DNA of 64,000 bases from Renibacterium sp043789415 (GCF_043789415.1 NZ_JBDLLW010000001.1:248001-312000), one strand, 5' to 3'; positions 41,589-51,134 are shown, numbered from the stretch's first letter. Numbers and translations: made by a program. Notes: a model not told the origin generated them from the sequence alone.

Positions 41589-41708
41589 AAAGTACTCCTC
41601 GATATTTTCTATCCACCATCGGGTTTCGACGGATATGTGAATCTTTGCCGAATCCGCAAAATATCGTCAAGTACTATTTCCGGTACTAAAGGGGTATCAG
41701 CAAAGGTA

Positions 41709-42656
41709 TCAACCCGCTGTCAGGACGATATTATGGCGACCGTGAACACCGAGCTTCGCCATAATCTTGGTCATATGGCCCTTAACGGTGCGTTCAGAGA
41801 TGAAAAGCCTGGCCGCGATCTCGGCATTGGATAGGTGTTCTTCACTGACCAGAGCCGCGATCTCGCGTTCCCGCTCGGTCAGCTTCAGGGACTCCCCCAT
41901 CGAACCATTCGTGGCATTTACCCGGGATATCTTGGTGATTTCCACTATTTCCCGGTGAATCTCCAAAGCGCTTTTTAAATTTCTCGGGATCTCAATTCCT
42001 TGGTGCGCTAATTTTAAATTCTCGCCTAAAGGAACCAGAAGATTCTCGATACTGCGAACATAGCTATCCGCCACCGCCCCCAGCGTGACTTCGCACTCCG
42101 GGTAGAGCACATCGAGGGCGAGACGGCGCTCCCTGTTGAATTGGTTCTCCCGGCTGATCGCGAGGGCGGTGGCGAGCCACTCTCCGACCGCCAGGCACTG
42201 CTGATCGAAGGCGTTTTCCCGGTAACTCAAAAAGGCCATGAACCCGTAGGACACGCCGTCGTGGTCGAGCAGCGGAAGCACCAGCGCATCCCGGGAGATT
42301 CTCGATTCATCACCGAATTTGAGCCCCCGGTGCAGCAACTGGCCTTCGTCCTCGTTCCAGAGATAGGGCCGCGCCGACGTTTTCATCCGCTGGGATAGCC
42401 CGTACTCACCGAAGGGAATCGAGTGCCCAGCCAGCCGGACTCCCCTCTCCGCAATGTAATCGATTCGGAGCGTCATCGCGGATTCGTAGATGCCCACGTA
42501 AAAGCTATCGACCAAGGAAAGGCAGCTCATCGCCAGCAGACACGCCTCATACCGCAAACCGGTATCGCCGCGACTGGCCGTATTGATTCGCAGATCAGCG
42601 TGACGAAGCGCATTCACCGCCCGGGCGGAAAGCTGAGACCGTGACAGACCGATCAC
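41709..42656 (-). CDS. LuxR-type regulator with GAF-like sensor domain
   Basis: 315 residues. The C-terminal HTH is clear: LTEREREIAALVSEEHLSNAEIAARLF then ISERTVKGHMTKIMAKLGV. Residues about 40–180 resemble a GAF-type sensor (SCLSLVDSFYVGIYE…LVLPLLDHDGVSYGFM). No response-regulator receiver domain. The small secreted protein gene lies just downstream on the same strand and is a likely target. Confidence 0.85.
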   Translation of the reverse strand: MIGLSRSQLSARAVNALRHADLRINTASRGDTGLRYEACLLAMSCLSLVDSFYVGIYESAMTLRIDYIAERGVRLAGHSIPFGEYGLSQRMKTSARPYLWNEDEGQLLHRGLKFGDESRISRDALVLPLLDHDGVSYGFMAFLSYRENAFDQQCLAVGEWLATALAISRENQFNRERRLALDVLYPECEVTLGAVADSYVRSIENLLVPLGENLKLAHQGIEIPRNLKSALEIHREIVEITKISRVNATNGSMGESLKLTEREREIAALVSEEHLSNAEIAARLFISERTVKGHMTKIMAKLGVHGRHNIVLTAG

Positions 42657-42806
42657 CTCCTATCGCCCCGATACAGGGTGCCTGCAAGCTGTGCCGAGCC
42701 TGATTCTGACCGAGGAGGCCCTGTCGAATTCCGTCGTTTGGACCACTTTAGCCGAGCGGATAGCGCGATGGCTCGGAGCCGAAAAATATCGAGCCAAGCA
42801 CGTTCA

Positions 42807-43487
42807 CTAACGAACTGTATCTATCCCCGCCAGGATGAGGTCGATACCGGCCAGGAACTGCTGACGATCGTCGTGATCAGGTAGCTGCGCTGCCACTCGG
42901 CGGATAAAAGGATATTCCACTGGATCCAGCTGCGCCCACTGACTGGCGACGTCGCCAAGGAAATCAGCGCGATCGGCATCTCGTGCGATCAGTCGAGCCG
43001 CCGCCGCATACTGCCCGGCGAGGCCCTGGAGATAACTCAGGAGCGCGGAGGCGGCATTGAATTGCAGCTGCGGGGGAACCCCGAGCGCCTGGAGCCTCCC
43101 GCCAAGCCCTTCGAAGATACTGACCATCGCCGGTTGCCAGGGCTTGAGAGAAAGCTGAGTCCCCGCCCACGGATGGGCATCGATAGCATCGAACACGCCG
43201 AGCGCAAAAGACCGAATCGCCTCCCGCGGTTCGACGTCTCCGAGCAGCTCGGTGGCTACCCGGCCGATCACCTCATTGGTCGCCGCAGCGAGCAATTCGT
43301 CCTTATTGGCAACATGCCAGTAGATGGCCCCGCTTCCGGTGGCGAGTCGAGCGGCGAGCGTCCTGAAGGTCAACGCCCCCTCCCCCTCGGCGTCCAGGAT
43401 CTGGATCGCAGCCTCAATGATCCGCTCTTTGGAAAGGGCGTCACTGCGCCGCTCCGATCCAGGTCTTTTCGCTGCCATGAGCACCAT
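42807..43487 (-). CDS. TetR-family repressor
   Basis: 226 residues from ATG 43487 (ATG 43478 also possible). The N-terminal helix-turn-helix reads SKERIIEAAIQILDAEGEG, TFRTLAARLATGSGAIYWHV and KDELL; the C-terminal domain is of the TetR_C kind with PWAGTQLSL. It is divergent from a TetX-like FAD monooxygenase, and two perfect palindromes lie between them, so it very likely represses that gene and itself, released by the monooxygenase's substrate. Confidence 0.9.
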   Translation of the reverse strand: MVLMAAKRPGSERRSDALSKERIIEAAIQILDAEGEGALTFRTLAARLATGSGAIYWHVANKDELLAAATNEVIGRVATELLGDVEPREAIRSFALGVFDAIDAHPWAGTQLSLKPWQPAMVSIFEGLGGRLQALGVPPQLQFNAASALLSYLQGLAGQYAAAARLIARDADRADFLGDVASQWAQLDPVEYPFIRRVAAQLPDHDDRQQFLAGIDLILAGIDTVR

Positions 43488-43488
43488 C

Positions 43489-43538
43489 TTGACATAGTTG
43501 GAACATTGTTCCAATATCGCTAGTGGAACAATGTTCCA
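43489..43538 (+). promoter_or_regulatory. promoter with two TetR operators
   Basis: TTGACA (43489–43494) and CAATAT (43512–43517) are spaced 17 bases. Operator 1, TTGGAACATTGTTCCAA (43498–43514), fills the spacer; operator 2, TGGAACAATGTTCCA (43524–43538), covers the expected transcription start. Both are perfect palindromes of the form TGGAACAWTGTTCCA, centred 25 bases apart. Confidence 0.8.
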
Positions 43539-43561
43539 ATCTTTCGCTGAGAGGAGCCATC

Positions 43562-44689
43562 ATGAAACCAGTCACGATCATCGGAGCGGGCCTGGGCGGC
43601 CTCACTCTCGCCCGGGTGCTCTACGTGCGAGGCATCCCGGTAACGGTCTATGAGTCGGACCCCTCAGCGGAGGCGCGCACTCAGGGCGGCCAGCTCGACA
43701 TTCACGAGGAGAACGGCCAGCTCGCGCTCGAGGCGGCGGCTCTCACCGCGGAGTTCCGCTCGATTATCCACCCCGGAGGCGAGGCCACCCGGATACTCGA
43801 TCAGCACGGAGCGCTGCGCTATCAGGAAACCGATGAAGGCAGCGGAGGCCGCCCCGAAGTGCTGCGAGGCGATCTGCGCCGAATTCTCATCGAATCGCTG
43901 CCTACAGGGACCATTCAGTGGGGCATGAAGCTCACCGGGCTCCGTCCGCTGGGCGATGGCCGGCACGAACTGAACTTCGCTCGCGGAGCGACCGTGACCA
44001 GTGAGCTTCTGGTCGGAGCCGACGGCGCCTGGTCGAAGGTTCGGGCTCTGCTGAGAGATGTAAAGCCAGAGTACGCGGGCCTCGGCTACATCGAGACCTA
44101 TCTGCACGACGTCGATAGACGGCACGTCGCGACCGCCGAAGCCGTCGGTTCTGGCGTGATGTTCGCGCTTGCGCCGGGGCAGGGAATCGTCGGGCATCGC
44201 GAAGCCAACGACATCATTCACAGCTATATCCAGCTCAGACGGCCTCTCGAGTGGTTTGACGCACTCGACTTTAGCGAAGGCAGCGACTCGATCACCCGAG
44301 TCGCCGCTGAATTCGCAGGCTGGGCGCCTGAACTCACAGCTTTGATCACCGAGGGCGAGGGCAGCCCCGTGAAACGGATGATCTACGGTCTGCCGGATGG
44401 GTTCCGATACCGACGAGTAGCCGGAGCGTCATTGATTGGCGACGCCGCGCACCTGATGCCGCCGGCCGGCGAAGGCGCCAATCTGGCGATGTTCGACGGG
44501 GCCGAACTCGGCAGGCTGATCGCCGAACACCCCGATGACGCAGAGAAAGCCTTCGCGCTGTACGAAGAAGGGATGTTCTCACGGAGCGAAGCAGCCGCCG
44601 AGCTGTCCCAATTGGTGCTCGGCTTGACCCTTGGGGAGCAGTCGCCGAATGGATTCGTGGACTTCTTCACTGAGGCGGCAGCCGAGTAA
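43562..44689 (+). CDS. FAD-dependent monooxygenase (TetX/PHBH-like)
   Basis: 375 residues. FAD Rossmann motif IIGAGLGGLTLARVL, the NAD(P)H/FAD-linking LLVGADGAWSKVR and the FAD-ribityl motif LIGDAAHLMPPAGEGANLAM are diagnostic of class A flavin monooxygenases; overall it resembles TetX-like enzymes. GAGAGGAG precedes ATG 43562. Controlled by the divergent TetR protein. It may oxidise and detoxify an aromatic compound or antibiotic; tetracycline inactivation is possible but not shown. Confidence 0.9.
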   Translation: MKPVTIIGAGLGGLTLARVLYVRGIPVTVYESDPSAEARTQGGQLDIHEENGQLALEAAALTAEFRSIIHPGGEATRILDQHGALRYQETDEGSGGRPEVLRGDLRRILIESLPTGTIQWGMKLTGLRPLGDGRHELNFARGATVTSELLVGADGAWSKVRALLRDVKPEYAGLGYIETYLHDVDRRHVATAEAVGSGVMFALAPGQGIVGHREANDIIHSYIQLRRPLEWFDALDFSEGSDSITRVAAEFAGWAPELTALITEGEGSPVKRMIYGLPDGFRYRRVAGASLIGDAAHLMPPAGEGANLAMFDGAELGRLIAEHPDDAEKAFALYEEGMFSRSEAAAELSQLVLGLTLGEQSPNGFVDFFTEAAAE

Positions 44690-45036
44690 AGAGTCGCGGA
44701 CGACTCCGCCTCTTCCAGCGCCCGTAACCGTCAGCTGAGAGACATAAGCTGTGAGTTCTCTCACCCCCAGCAATGAATATGCTGGTCAACGCTCTTGGCG
44801 ATCAGGAGCCAGTCAAACGTGCGCTAGCCTAAGAGCTAATTGCGGAACACACCGACGTGTGCTGGACAGTAACGCGAACGTAACCGGTAGTGATCGCCGA
44901 ATCGATAATCCTCTTCCTTGCTTTGCTGAGTCGTGCTCAGCGCGTTCTGGTCAGCAGTGGGCGCCCACTCGCGCAACCATCTTCCCTCAACGCCGGTGAA
45001 AGTGCCGCCGCGAACCAAGAGAACCAGGAGTATTCC
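44690..45036 (+). promoter_or_regulatory. upstream region of the LuxC/LuxE-like operon
   Basis: 347 bases with no credible gene. GAGTCG-CGGA-CGACTC (44691–44706) directly after the monooxygenase stop may be a weak terminator. CACAC-cgac-GTGTG (44848–44861) is a small palindrome that could bind a regulator. GATAAT (44904–44909) is a possible -10 without a good -35. Confidence 0.35.
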
Positions 45037-46179
45037 ATGGAGGCCGTCTTCGAACAGGCCAAAGTCGACGACGTCGAGGAGCTGCTGAGGCTTTACCGAA
45101 CCGTGTACGGCCGGTCTTACGCACTGCCCCTGGGCACCGATCCGAAGGTGATGGCTGCCCAGATCACCGCAGCGGATTCGACCTGGCTGGTCGGCCGAAT
45201 GCCCGGCACCCGCAAGGTCGTCGCCTCGATCCTGGCCACCGTCGACGTGGCAGACCGGCTCGGCAAGTTGCAGGGTCTCGTGGTACACCCGGACAGCCGC
45301 GGCGGCGGCGTCGCGAGCCAGGCCGTCGGCACCCTCAGCGAGGCAGTGCTCGCCTCCGATCAACCTGTCGACTCCGTCTACGGCACCGCCCGTACGACAT
45401 CTGTCGCCCCGCAGCGGACCTGCCTGAGCAACGGCTTCCGCGCGCTGGGTATTTTCCCGAACCTGCGCAAAGCCAACCGGCACGAGACGATGGTGCTGTT
45501 AGTGCGCTATCGCGACGGCGTGATCGAGCAGCGGCGTCCGGTACCGAGGATCCCGGTCGGCTTGGACCGGATTGCCAAGGCCGTCGACACCGCCCTGGGC
45601 ACGCCGACCTTCTCCGAGCGGGTACCGAACGAACCACGTTTGAAGTCCGCGTCGCTCTCACCGGCAGCACTCGAACTGATCGACGCACCGCAGTTCGTGC
45701 TCCGCCGCTTCAACGAGATGGTGACCGATCCCGCACGACGGTTCTACCCGTTCCACACCCCCGACATCATGATCGCACCGGAGAACGGTGAGTTCGAGGT
45801 TTACGCGCACCTCAGTCGCTCCGATGGCTACTGCACGCTGATCGGTTCATCGCCTAACGCGATGGCCGTCAGCGAGCACCTAGACCAACTCATCGCCCAT
45901 CTCGCCGGGTTCGGTGCATCCTATCTGGAGACCCTGGTGCCAATGGACGCCTTCGAGGAGCTGGGCGTGCTGCTCGAGCACGGTTTCTTCCCCGCCGCCG
46001 CCTATCCGGCTATGCGCCGTGACGGCGACGACTATCGCGACTACGTGGTGATGGCGCGCACCATGCAACCGCTGGACTTCCAGGGGCTAGCCATGGACGC
46101 CGCCTTCCGCCCGTTCGCCGAGCAGTACATCGATTTGTGGACGAACAAATATCTCAACACCCGTGGAGTGTTCCAGTGA
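45037..46179 (+). CDS. GNAT-like acyltransferase of LuxC/LuxE operon
   Basis: 380 residues. The N-terminal part has the GNAT acyl-CoA loop (LQGLVVHPDSRGGGVASQAV, about 88–107) and a following SNGFRALG; the C-terminal 200 residues are not recognised and may be a second degenerate GNAT domain. CCAGGAG precedes ATG 45037; longer frames back to 44890 lack a ribosome site. First gene of a five-gene operon coupled by GTGA/ATGA overlaps. It may acylate an amine or transfer the activated acid. Confidence 0.78.
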   Translation: MEAVFEQAKVDDVEELLRLYRTVYGRSYALPLGTDPKVMAAQITAADSTWLVGRMPGTRKVVASILATVDVADRLGKLQGLVVHPDSRGGGVASQAVGTLSEAVLASDQPVDSVYGTARTTSVAPQRTCLSNGFRALGIFPNLRKANRHETMVLLVRYRDGVIEQRRPVPRIPVGLDRIAKAVDTALGTPTFSERVPNEPRLKSASLSPAALELIDAPQFVLRRFNEMVTDPARRFYPFHTPDIMIAPENGEFEVYAHLSRSDGYCTLIGSSPNAMAVSEHLDQLIAHLAGFGASYLETLVPMDAFEELGVLLEHGFFPAAAYPAMRRDGDDYRDYVVMARTMQPLDFQGLAMDAAFRPFAEQYIDLWTNKYLNTRGVFQ

Positions 46180-47348
46180 ACCAGTACCTCGCCCCGGTGA
46201 GCGTGCCCGATCCCGAGGTGCTCAAGCACCTCCAGCGGCTCGGCGACCTCACCGATGCTTACCGACACGACGCCGAGACCGACGAGTTGTTCGTGCAGGC
46301 CATGAACGAGTCGAATGCCTGGCACGCCGCGCGCTCGAGCTTCTTCGACCGGCTCTGGCACGACGCGCCGGGCGGCGCAGTCATCTGGGAGTCGATCACC
46401 GACCTCGAGCGGCAGCCCTTCGTGCACGCCAATTTCTTCAAGATGCACGAGGTTGTCTCGGTGCCGAAGGAGCAGATCGCACTGCACGCTACGTCATCGG
46501 GTACCACCGGGCAGAAGTCGCAGATGTTCTTCGACGACTGGACGCTGCGCAACGGGCAGCGGATGGTAGCCAGGATCTTCGACCACTACGGCTGGATAGA
46601 CAGCTCCCAGCCGGTGAACTATCTGCTTTACGGCTATCAGCCGCGACCGGGTCTGAACCTCGGGACCTCCTTCACCGACGACTACCTGTGCGACTTCGCC
46701 CCAGTGCGCTCGGTGGAGTACGGTCTGCCCAACACCGGTGGCGGCCACGAGTTCGACGTCTTCGGCTGCATCCGCTCGTTGCTGCGCTTCGCCGAGGAGG
46801 GCGCACCCGTGCGCATCTTCGGCTTCCCCGCGTTCCTGTCTTTCACCCTGGACCGGATGCGCGCCCTCGGGCTACCACCGATCCAGCTGCACCCCGACTC
46901 GCTGATCGTCTTCGGCGGCGGCTGGAAGGGTAACGCCGATAAGCAATTGACCAAACCGGACCTCTACGGCCGCATCCACGACCAGCTCGGCATCCCCGAC
47001 GAGCGCATCCGCGACGGCTTCGGCGCGGTGGAGCACTCCGTGCTGTACATGGAGTGCTCGCGGCACAAGCTGCACGTGCCCACCTGGTCCCGCGTGCTCA
47101 TCCGTGATGTCCGCACGCTGGCGCCACTGCCGCTCGGCGAGCGGGGCTACCTGCAGTTCGTCTCCCCTTACATCACCTCCGCGCCCGCGCAGAGCGTACT
47201 GATGGGTGACCTCGCGTCCCTGCACGCGGCCGAGGAGTGCGGCTGCGGGCTGGCCACGCCGTGGTTCGCCGTCCATGGCCGGGCCGGAGTCAGCAGAAAC
47301 CGCAGCTGCGCCGTCGCCGCCTCCGAACTACTCAAAGGAAAATCGTGA
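46176..47348 (+). CDS. LuxE-like acyl-protein synthetase
   Basis: 390 residues. The adenylating loop HATSSGTTGQKSQMF (about 104–118), HEFDVFGCIRSLLRF, IVFGGGWKG and a C-terminal ECGCGLATPWFAVHGRAG fit the LuxE branch of ANL-like adenylating enzymes. In bioluminescent bacteria LuxE activates a fatty acid as acyl-AMP and passes it to a Cys for reduction by LuxC. It starts at GTG 46176, overlapping the previous stop by 4 bases, with GGAG 8 bases upstream. Confidence 0.85.
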   Translation: MNQYLAPVSVPDPEVLKHLQRLGDLTDAYRHDAETDELFVQAMNESNAWHAARSSFFDRLWHDAPGGAVIWESITDLERQPFVHANFFKMHEVVSVPKEQIALHATSSGTTGQKSQMFFDDWTLRNGQRMVARIFDHYGWIDSSQPVNYLLYGYQPRPGLNLGTSFTDDYLCDFAPVRSVEYGLPNTGGGHEFDVFGCIRSLLRFAEEGAPVRIFGFPAFLSFTLDRMRALGLPPIQLHPDSLIVFGGGWKGNADKQLTKPDLYGRIHDQLGIPDERIRDGFGAVEHSVLYMECSRHKLHVPTWSRVLIRDVRTLAPLPLGERGYLQFVSPYITSAPAQSVLMGDLASLHAAEECGCGLATPWFAVHGRAGVSRNRSCAVAASELLKGKS

Positions 47349-49852
47349 CACAGCACTACTGGCAAGGTGAGCTGATCACCGATACCGAGGCCGCCCTGCG
47401 ACTGGACGCACTGGAGGACTGGGTTCCCCGGGTGCTCGTCGAGCCATTGAATCCGCTCGTGGTGATCGCAGCCTGCGACCGGCTGAGCGGCGTACTCACC
47501 GATCAGGACCACGCCGTCCGCACCGGGCTCGCCAGCCGGTTGGCTGAGCTCGGCATCTCCGACCACGAGGTGTCTCAGACCTTGAGCGACATCGCCGCTG
47601 CACTGCAGCGGAAGTCCTTGGAGCGCAAACTGGTCCGTGAGCTCGGCGGCGTCACCCCGCAGCGGCTGGCCCGGTTCGACTTCCGTGCCACGGTGTTCGA
47701 GGCGTGGGCGCCGGTGGGGCTGCTCGCGCACGTCGCCCCCGGGAACGCACCCGCGGCTGGCGCGCTCAGCGTAGTCGAGGGCCTGCTCACCGGCAACGTC
47801 AATATCATCAAGGCCAGCGGCGGGGACGGCCAGGTCACCCAAGATCTGCTCGCTGCACTGGCCGCGCAAGACCCGACCGGTGCGATCGCCGCCCGGCTCA
47901 TCGTGCTGAACTTCTCCTCAAGCCGCACCGAGTGGCTGGCCAAGATGTGCGAGCCAGCCGACGCGATCGCGGTGTGGGGCGGAGAAGAGGCGCTGACCGG
48001 GATCACCAACCTGCTGCGGCCCGGAGCACGTCTGGTCGACTGGGGACCGAAGCTGTCCTTCGGCTACCTCACCGCTGACACCTGGTCAGATGAAGACACC
48101 CTGGTCAACCTCGCGCAAGACGTCTGCCGCCTCGACCAGCAGGCCTGCTCAAGCCCGCAGGTCATCTACCTCGATACCGAGGACACCGCGGAGCTGTTCA
48201 GCTTCGCCGAACGGTTCGCCGCTGTGCTCGCCGGGGTCGTCCCCAAGACAGAGATCCGGGAGCCCGGCCTGCAGGAGTGGGCGGAGATCAGCAACACCGT
48301 ACTGGTTGCTCAACAGGAGCAGCACCTCGGGCTGACCAAGGTGCTCATCGCACCGGACGGCTCCTGGCGCGTGCTCGCCGACACCCGCTCGGCGTTGCAG
48401 GCTTCTCCCCTGTATCGCACGATCTGGGTGAAGCCGCTGCCGCGCGAGAAGATCGTCGCAACGCTACGGCCGATGCGCCGCTACTTGCAGACCACCGGTC
48501 TGGCTGCCAGCCGCCCGGATACCGCAGTGCTCAGCCGGGCGTTCTTCGCCGCGGGCGTGCAGCGCATCACCCTGCCGGGTGAGATGCTCGGCGGTTACGA
48601 CGGCGAGCCGCACGACGGCGTCTATGCCCTGCAGCGCTACAGCCGCCGGATCGACGCTCAGCTCGACGAGCGTTTCGCCGCCGACGCCAGCCTGGACGAC
48701 CTGGCAGCGGTCGCTGTTCTGCCGCCACCGCCGGGCGCCGTGACGTCCAAGGACGACTTCGACTCGTTCCAGGACGGCCCGAACGTAGCCGAGGTGTTCT
48801 TCCGCAGCGGCGGTAGTACCGGTGCCCCCAAGCTGTCGATGTTCAGCTGGGCCGACTACCACGAGCACATGCGCTCGGGAGCCGAAGGCCTGCTCGCCGC
48901 GGGGTTCGACCCGCGCACCGACCGATCAATGAACCTGTTCTTCGGCGGCCGACTCTACGGCGGCTTTTCTAGCTTCTTCTCCGTGCTGGAAACACTCGAA
49001 GCCGTGCAGTTCCCGATGGCCGCGCAGGACGACCACGCCGCCGTCGCCGAGTCGATCGTCGCCAACGGTGTGAACACTTTGCTTGGCATGCCCAGTTACC
49101 TACTGCGGGTGTTCACCGAGGGCGCCGAAGTACTGCGCCGCTATCGCGGGGTGCGGAAGATCTTCTACGGTGGCGAGCACCTGGCTGCTGGTCAGGAACG
49201 CTGGTTGCGTGAGGAGTTCGGCGTCGAGCTGATCCGCTCCGGAGCCTACGGCAGCGTCGATGCTGGCCCGCTGGGTTACCAATGCCCGCACTCCGGACCG
49301 CGCGTGCACCACCTGTTCACCGACGTCCAGACCTTGGAGATCCTGGCGATGGACGCCGACCGCCCAGCCGCACCGGGTGAGACGGGACGACTGGTCTTCA
49401 GTTCCTACACCCGCCGCGGACAGCGCTTGGACCGCTACGAGATCGGCGATCTCGGCCGCTGGATCGAGGGCGGCTGCGGCTGCGGCCGCCGTACGCCGCG
49501 CTTCGAACTGTTGGGGCGTTTTGGCGACATCTTCCGGATCGGGAGCTATTTCATGAATTACCAGCGCTTCGTCACCACGGCTCAGGACGCCTTCGACTAC
49601 GCCGGCGACGTCCAGGTCGTACTGGACTCTTCCGATCGAGGCGAGTCGCTGCTGCTGCGTCTCCAGCAGGGCCTGGTGCCCGACGACGCCGAGCGAGCCT
49701 TCCTCGCCGGGTACGGGGATCTGGCCGACGCCGTCGAGCGGGAACGCGTGCTCAGCTTCGCCGTAGAAACGGTGCCTCCGGAGCGCTTCGAACGGACGGC
49801 GGCTAGCGGCAAGCTCCGCTCGGTCGTGGATCGGCGGGTGCGCAATGTCTGA
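47345..49852 (+). CDS. LuxC acyl reductase fused to PaaK-like adenylating domain
   Basis: 835 residues from GTG 47345 (4-base overlap, AAAGGA upstream). Residues 1–430 are LuxC: HVAPGNAPAAGALSVVEGLL, IAVWGGEEALTGITNLL, LVDWGPKLSFGYL, the probable acyl-accepting Cys in DQQACSSPQVIYL (about 268) and GVQRITLPGEM near its end. Residues 450–835 resemble PaaK/LuxE adenylating enzymes: FFRSGGSTGAPKLSMFSW (about 484) and GCGCGRRTPRFELLGRFGD (about 710). LuxC reduces an acyl thioester to an aldehyde with NADPH. A LuxC–PaaK fusion is unusual to my knowledge and would put activation and reduction on one chain. Confidence 0.88.
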   Translation: MTQHYWQGELITDTEAALRLDALEDWVPRVLVEPLNPLVVIAACDRLSGVLTDQDHAVRTGLASRLAELGISDHEVSQTLSDIAAALQRKSLERKLVRELGGVTPQRLARFDFRATVFEAWAPVGLLAHVAPGNAPAAGALSVVEGLLTGNVNIIKASGGDGQVTQDLLAALAAQDPTGAIAARLIVLNFSSSRTEWLAKMCEPADAIAVWGGEEALTGITNLLRPGARLVDWGPKLSFGYLTADTWSDEDTLVNLAQDVCRLDQQACSSPQVIYLDTEDTAELFSFAERFAAVLAGVVPKTEIREPGLQEWAEISNTVLVAQQEQHLGLTKVLIAPDGSWRVLADTRSALQASPLYRTIWVKPLPREKIVATLRPMRRYLQTTGLAASRPDTAVLSRAFFAAGVQRITLPGEMLGGYDGEPHDGVYALQRYSRRIDAQLDERFAADASLDDLAAVAVLPPPPGAVTSKDDFDSFQDGPNVAEVFFRSGGSTGAPKLSMFSWADYHEHMRSGAEGLLAAGFDPRTDRSMNLFFGGRLYGGFSSFFSVLETLEAVQFPMAAQDDHAAVAESIVANGVNTLLGMPSYLLRVFTEGAEVLRRYRGVRKIFYGGEHLAAGQERWLREEFGVELIRSGAYGSVDAGPLGYQCPHSGPRVHHLFTDVQTLEILAMDADRPAAPGETGRLVFSSYTRRGQRLDRYEIGDLGRWIEGGCGCGRRTPRFELLGRFGDIFRIGSYFMNYQRFVTTAQDAFDYAGDVQVVLDSSDRGESLLLRLQQGLVPDDAERAFLAGYGDLADAVERERVLSFAVETVPPERFERTAASGKLRSVVDRRVRNV

Positions 49853-51134
49853 ACTGTCGGAACTGCCTGGACTGCCTGATCTGTCAGAACTCATCAGCTT
49901 CGCCCGGGCCAATTCACCGTTCTACCGTGAGTTCTACGCCGGGCTCCCCCAGGACGCTGGTCTCGAGGAGCTGCCGATCGTCGACCACACCGCGTTCTGG
50001 GCAGCCAACACCCTCGACGACAATCAGCTGATCACCGCTGAGCACCGGGATGGGCTGATCTTCAAAACCGGCGGCAGCACCGGCGCGCCCCGAGTCTCCT
50101 TCTACACCAACGAAGAGTGGCTGACGATGAGCCGCACCTTCGGCGCCGGTCTAGCACAAGCCGGACTGCGGCCGGGAGACCGGGTGGCCAACCTGTTCTA
50201 CGCCGGCGAGCTGTACTCCAGCTTCGTGTTCACCCTCAACACCCTGCAGGAGTCGACCGTCCCGGCCGTGCAGCTACCGATTGCGGGTGGTGCCTCGCCG
50301 GAGTACATCACGCAGGCCGTTCTGGACTTCGGTGTCACCGTGCTCTCCGCGCCGCCGACCTCGCTGTGCACACTCGCCCGGCATGTCATCGACACCATCG
50401 GCACGCTGCCCACCGTGCGCCTCGCGCTGTTCAGCGGGGAAGCCTGCTACCCCGACCAGCAAGCGTTGCTGCGCAGGGCGTTCCCCGGCATCGAGGTGCG
50501 CTCGATCGGCTACGCCAGCGTCGACGCGGGCATCCTGGCCGGTCCGGTGCTCGACGACGAGGATCCGCGGGTGCACCAGGTGTTCACCCCCGACAAGCTG
50601 GTAGAGATCCTCGACCCGGAGACCGGCGAGCCGATCGAGGACGTCGGGCGGCCCGGCCGGGTGGTGGCCACCGACCTGGTGCGCCGGCTGATGCCGGTGA
50701 TCCGCTACCCCGTCGGCGACCTCGCCGAGTGGGTGGACTTCCCCTCCCGACGGCTGCGACTGCTGGGCAGGGCCGACGAGGGCGCTCGCGTCGGGCCGGT
50801 CACGGTGTACCTGGACGACCTGCGCGGCATGGTCTCGGCGACCGATACCGACGGTGTGGTCAGCGGCATGCAGGTCGTGCTGCGCCACCATGACGAGCGC
50901 GACCGGCTCATCCTCCGGCTCGTCGGCCAGGCAGCCGATCCGGACGGGTTCGCCACCGCATTGGCCGCCCGGCTGGACAGCACCCGCCCGATGTTCGCCG
51001 ATCACGTCGCACGCAGCCTGATCCATCCGCTGACGGTTGAGTGGATCGAGGCAGACGCTCTGCTGGTCAACCCGCGAACCGGCAAGCTGATCCGGCTGCT
51101 TGACGAGCGCGCCGCGCCGGAGACCACGGTATGA
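49845..51134 (+). CDS. PaaK-like AMP-dependent ligase
   Basis: 429 residues, overlapping the fusion gene by 8 bases. FKTGGSTGAPRVSFYT (about 72) is the adenylation loop; LFSGEACYPDQQAL, SIGYASVDAG and RLLGRADEGARVG match the phenylacetate-CoA ligase-like fold. It lacks the CxCG zinc-like motif of its neighbours. Together with the two other adenylating domains there are three in one operon, suggesting more than one acid is activated or that one is a transferase. Confidence 0.82.
   Translation: MSELSELPGLPDLSELISFARANSPFYREFYAGLPQDAGLEELPIVDHTAFWAANTLDDNQLITAEHRDGLIFKTGGSTGAPRVSFYTNEEWLTMSRTFGAGLAQAGLRPGDRVANLFYAGELYSSFVFTLNTLQESTVPAVQLPIAGGASPEYITQAVLDFGVTVLSAPPTSLCTLARHVIDTIGTLPTVRLALFSGEACYPDQQALLRRAFPGIEVRSIGYASVDAGILAGPVLDDEDPRVHQVFTPDKLVEILDPETGEPIEDVGRPGRVVATDLVRRLMPVIRYPVGDLAEWVDFPSRRLRLLGRADEGARVGPVTVYLDDLRGMVSATDTDGVVSGMQVVLRHHDERDRLILRLVGQAADPDGFATALAARLDSTRPMFADHVARSLIHPLTVEWIEADALLVNPRTGKLIRLLDERAAPETTV

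Noticed and set aside
43523..43561. GTG start for the FAD monooxygenase
   Set aside because: That codon lies in operator 2; GAGAGGAG precedes ATG 43562, which starts the FAD motif at the right distance.
44690..45036. attachment-site repeat of the tRNA-Ala 3' end at the left side of the island
   Set aside because: No copy of the T-arm/acceptor sequence was found in this interval.
47237..47344. upstream start for the LuxC fusion
   Set aside because: It would overlap the LuxE-like gene by 112 bases; GTG 47345 has AAAGGA and the same 4-base overlap pattern as its neighbours.
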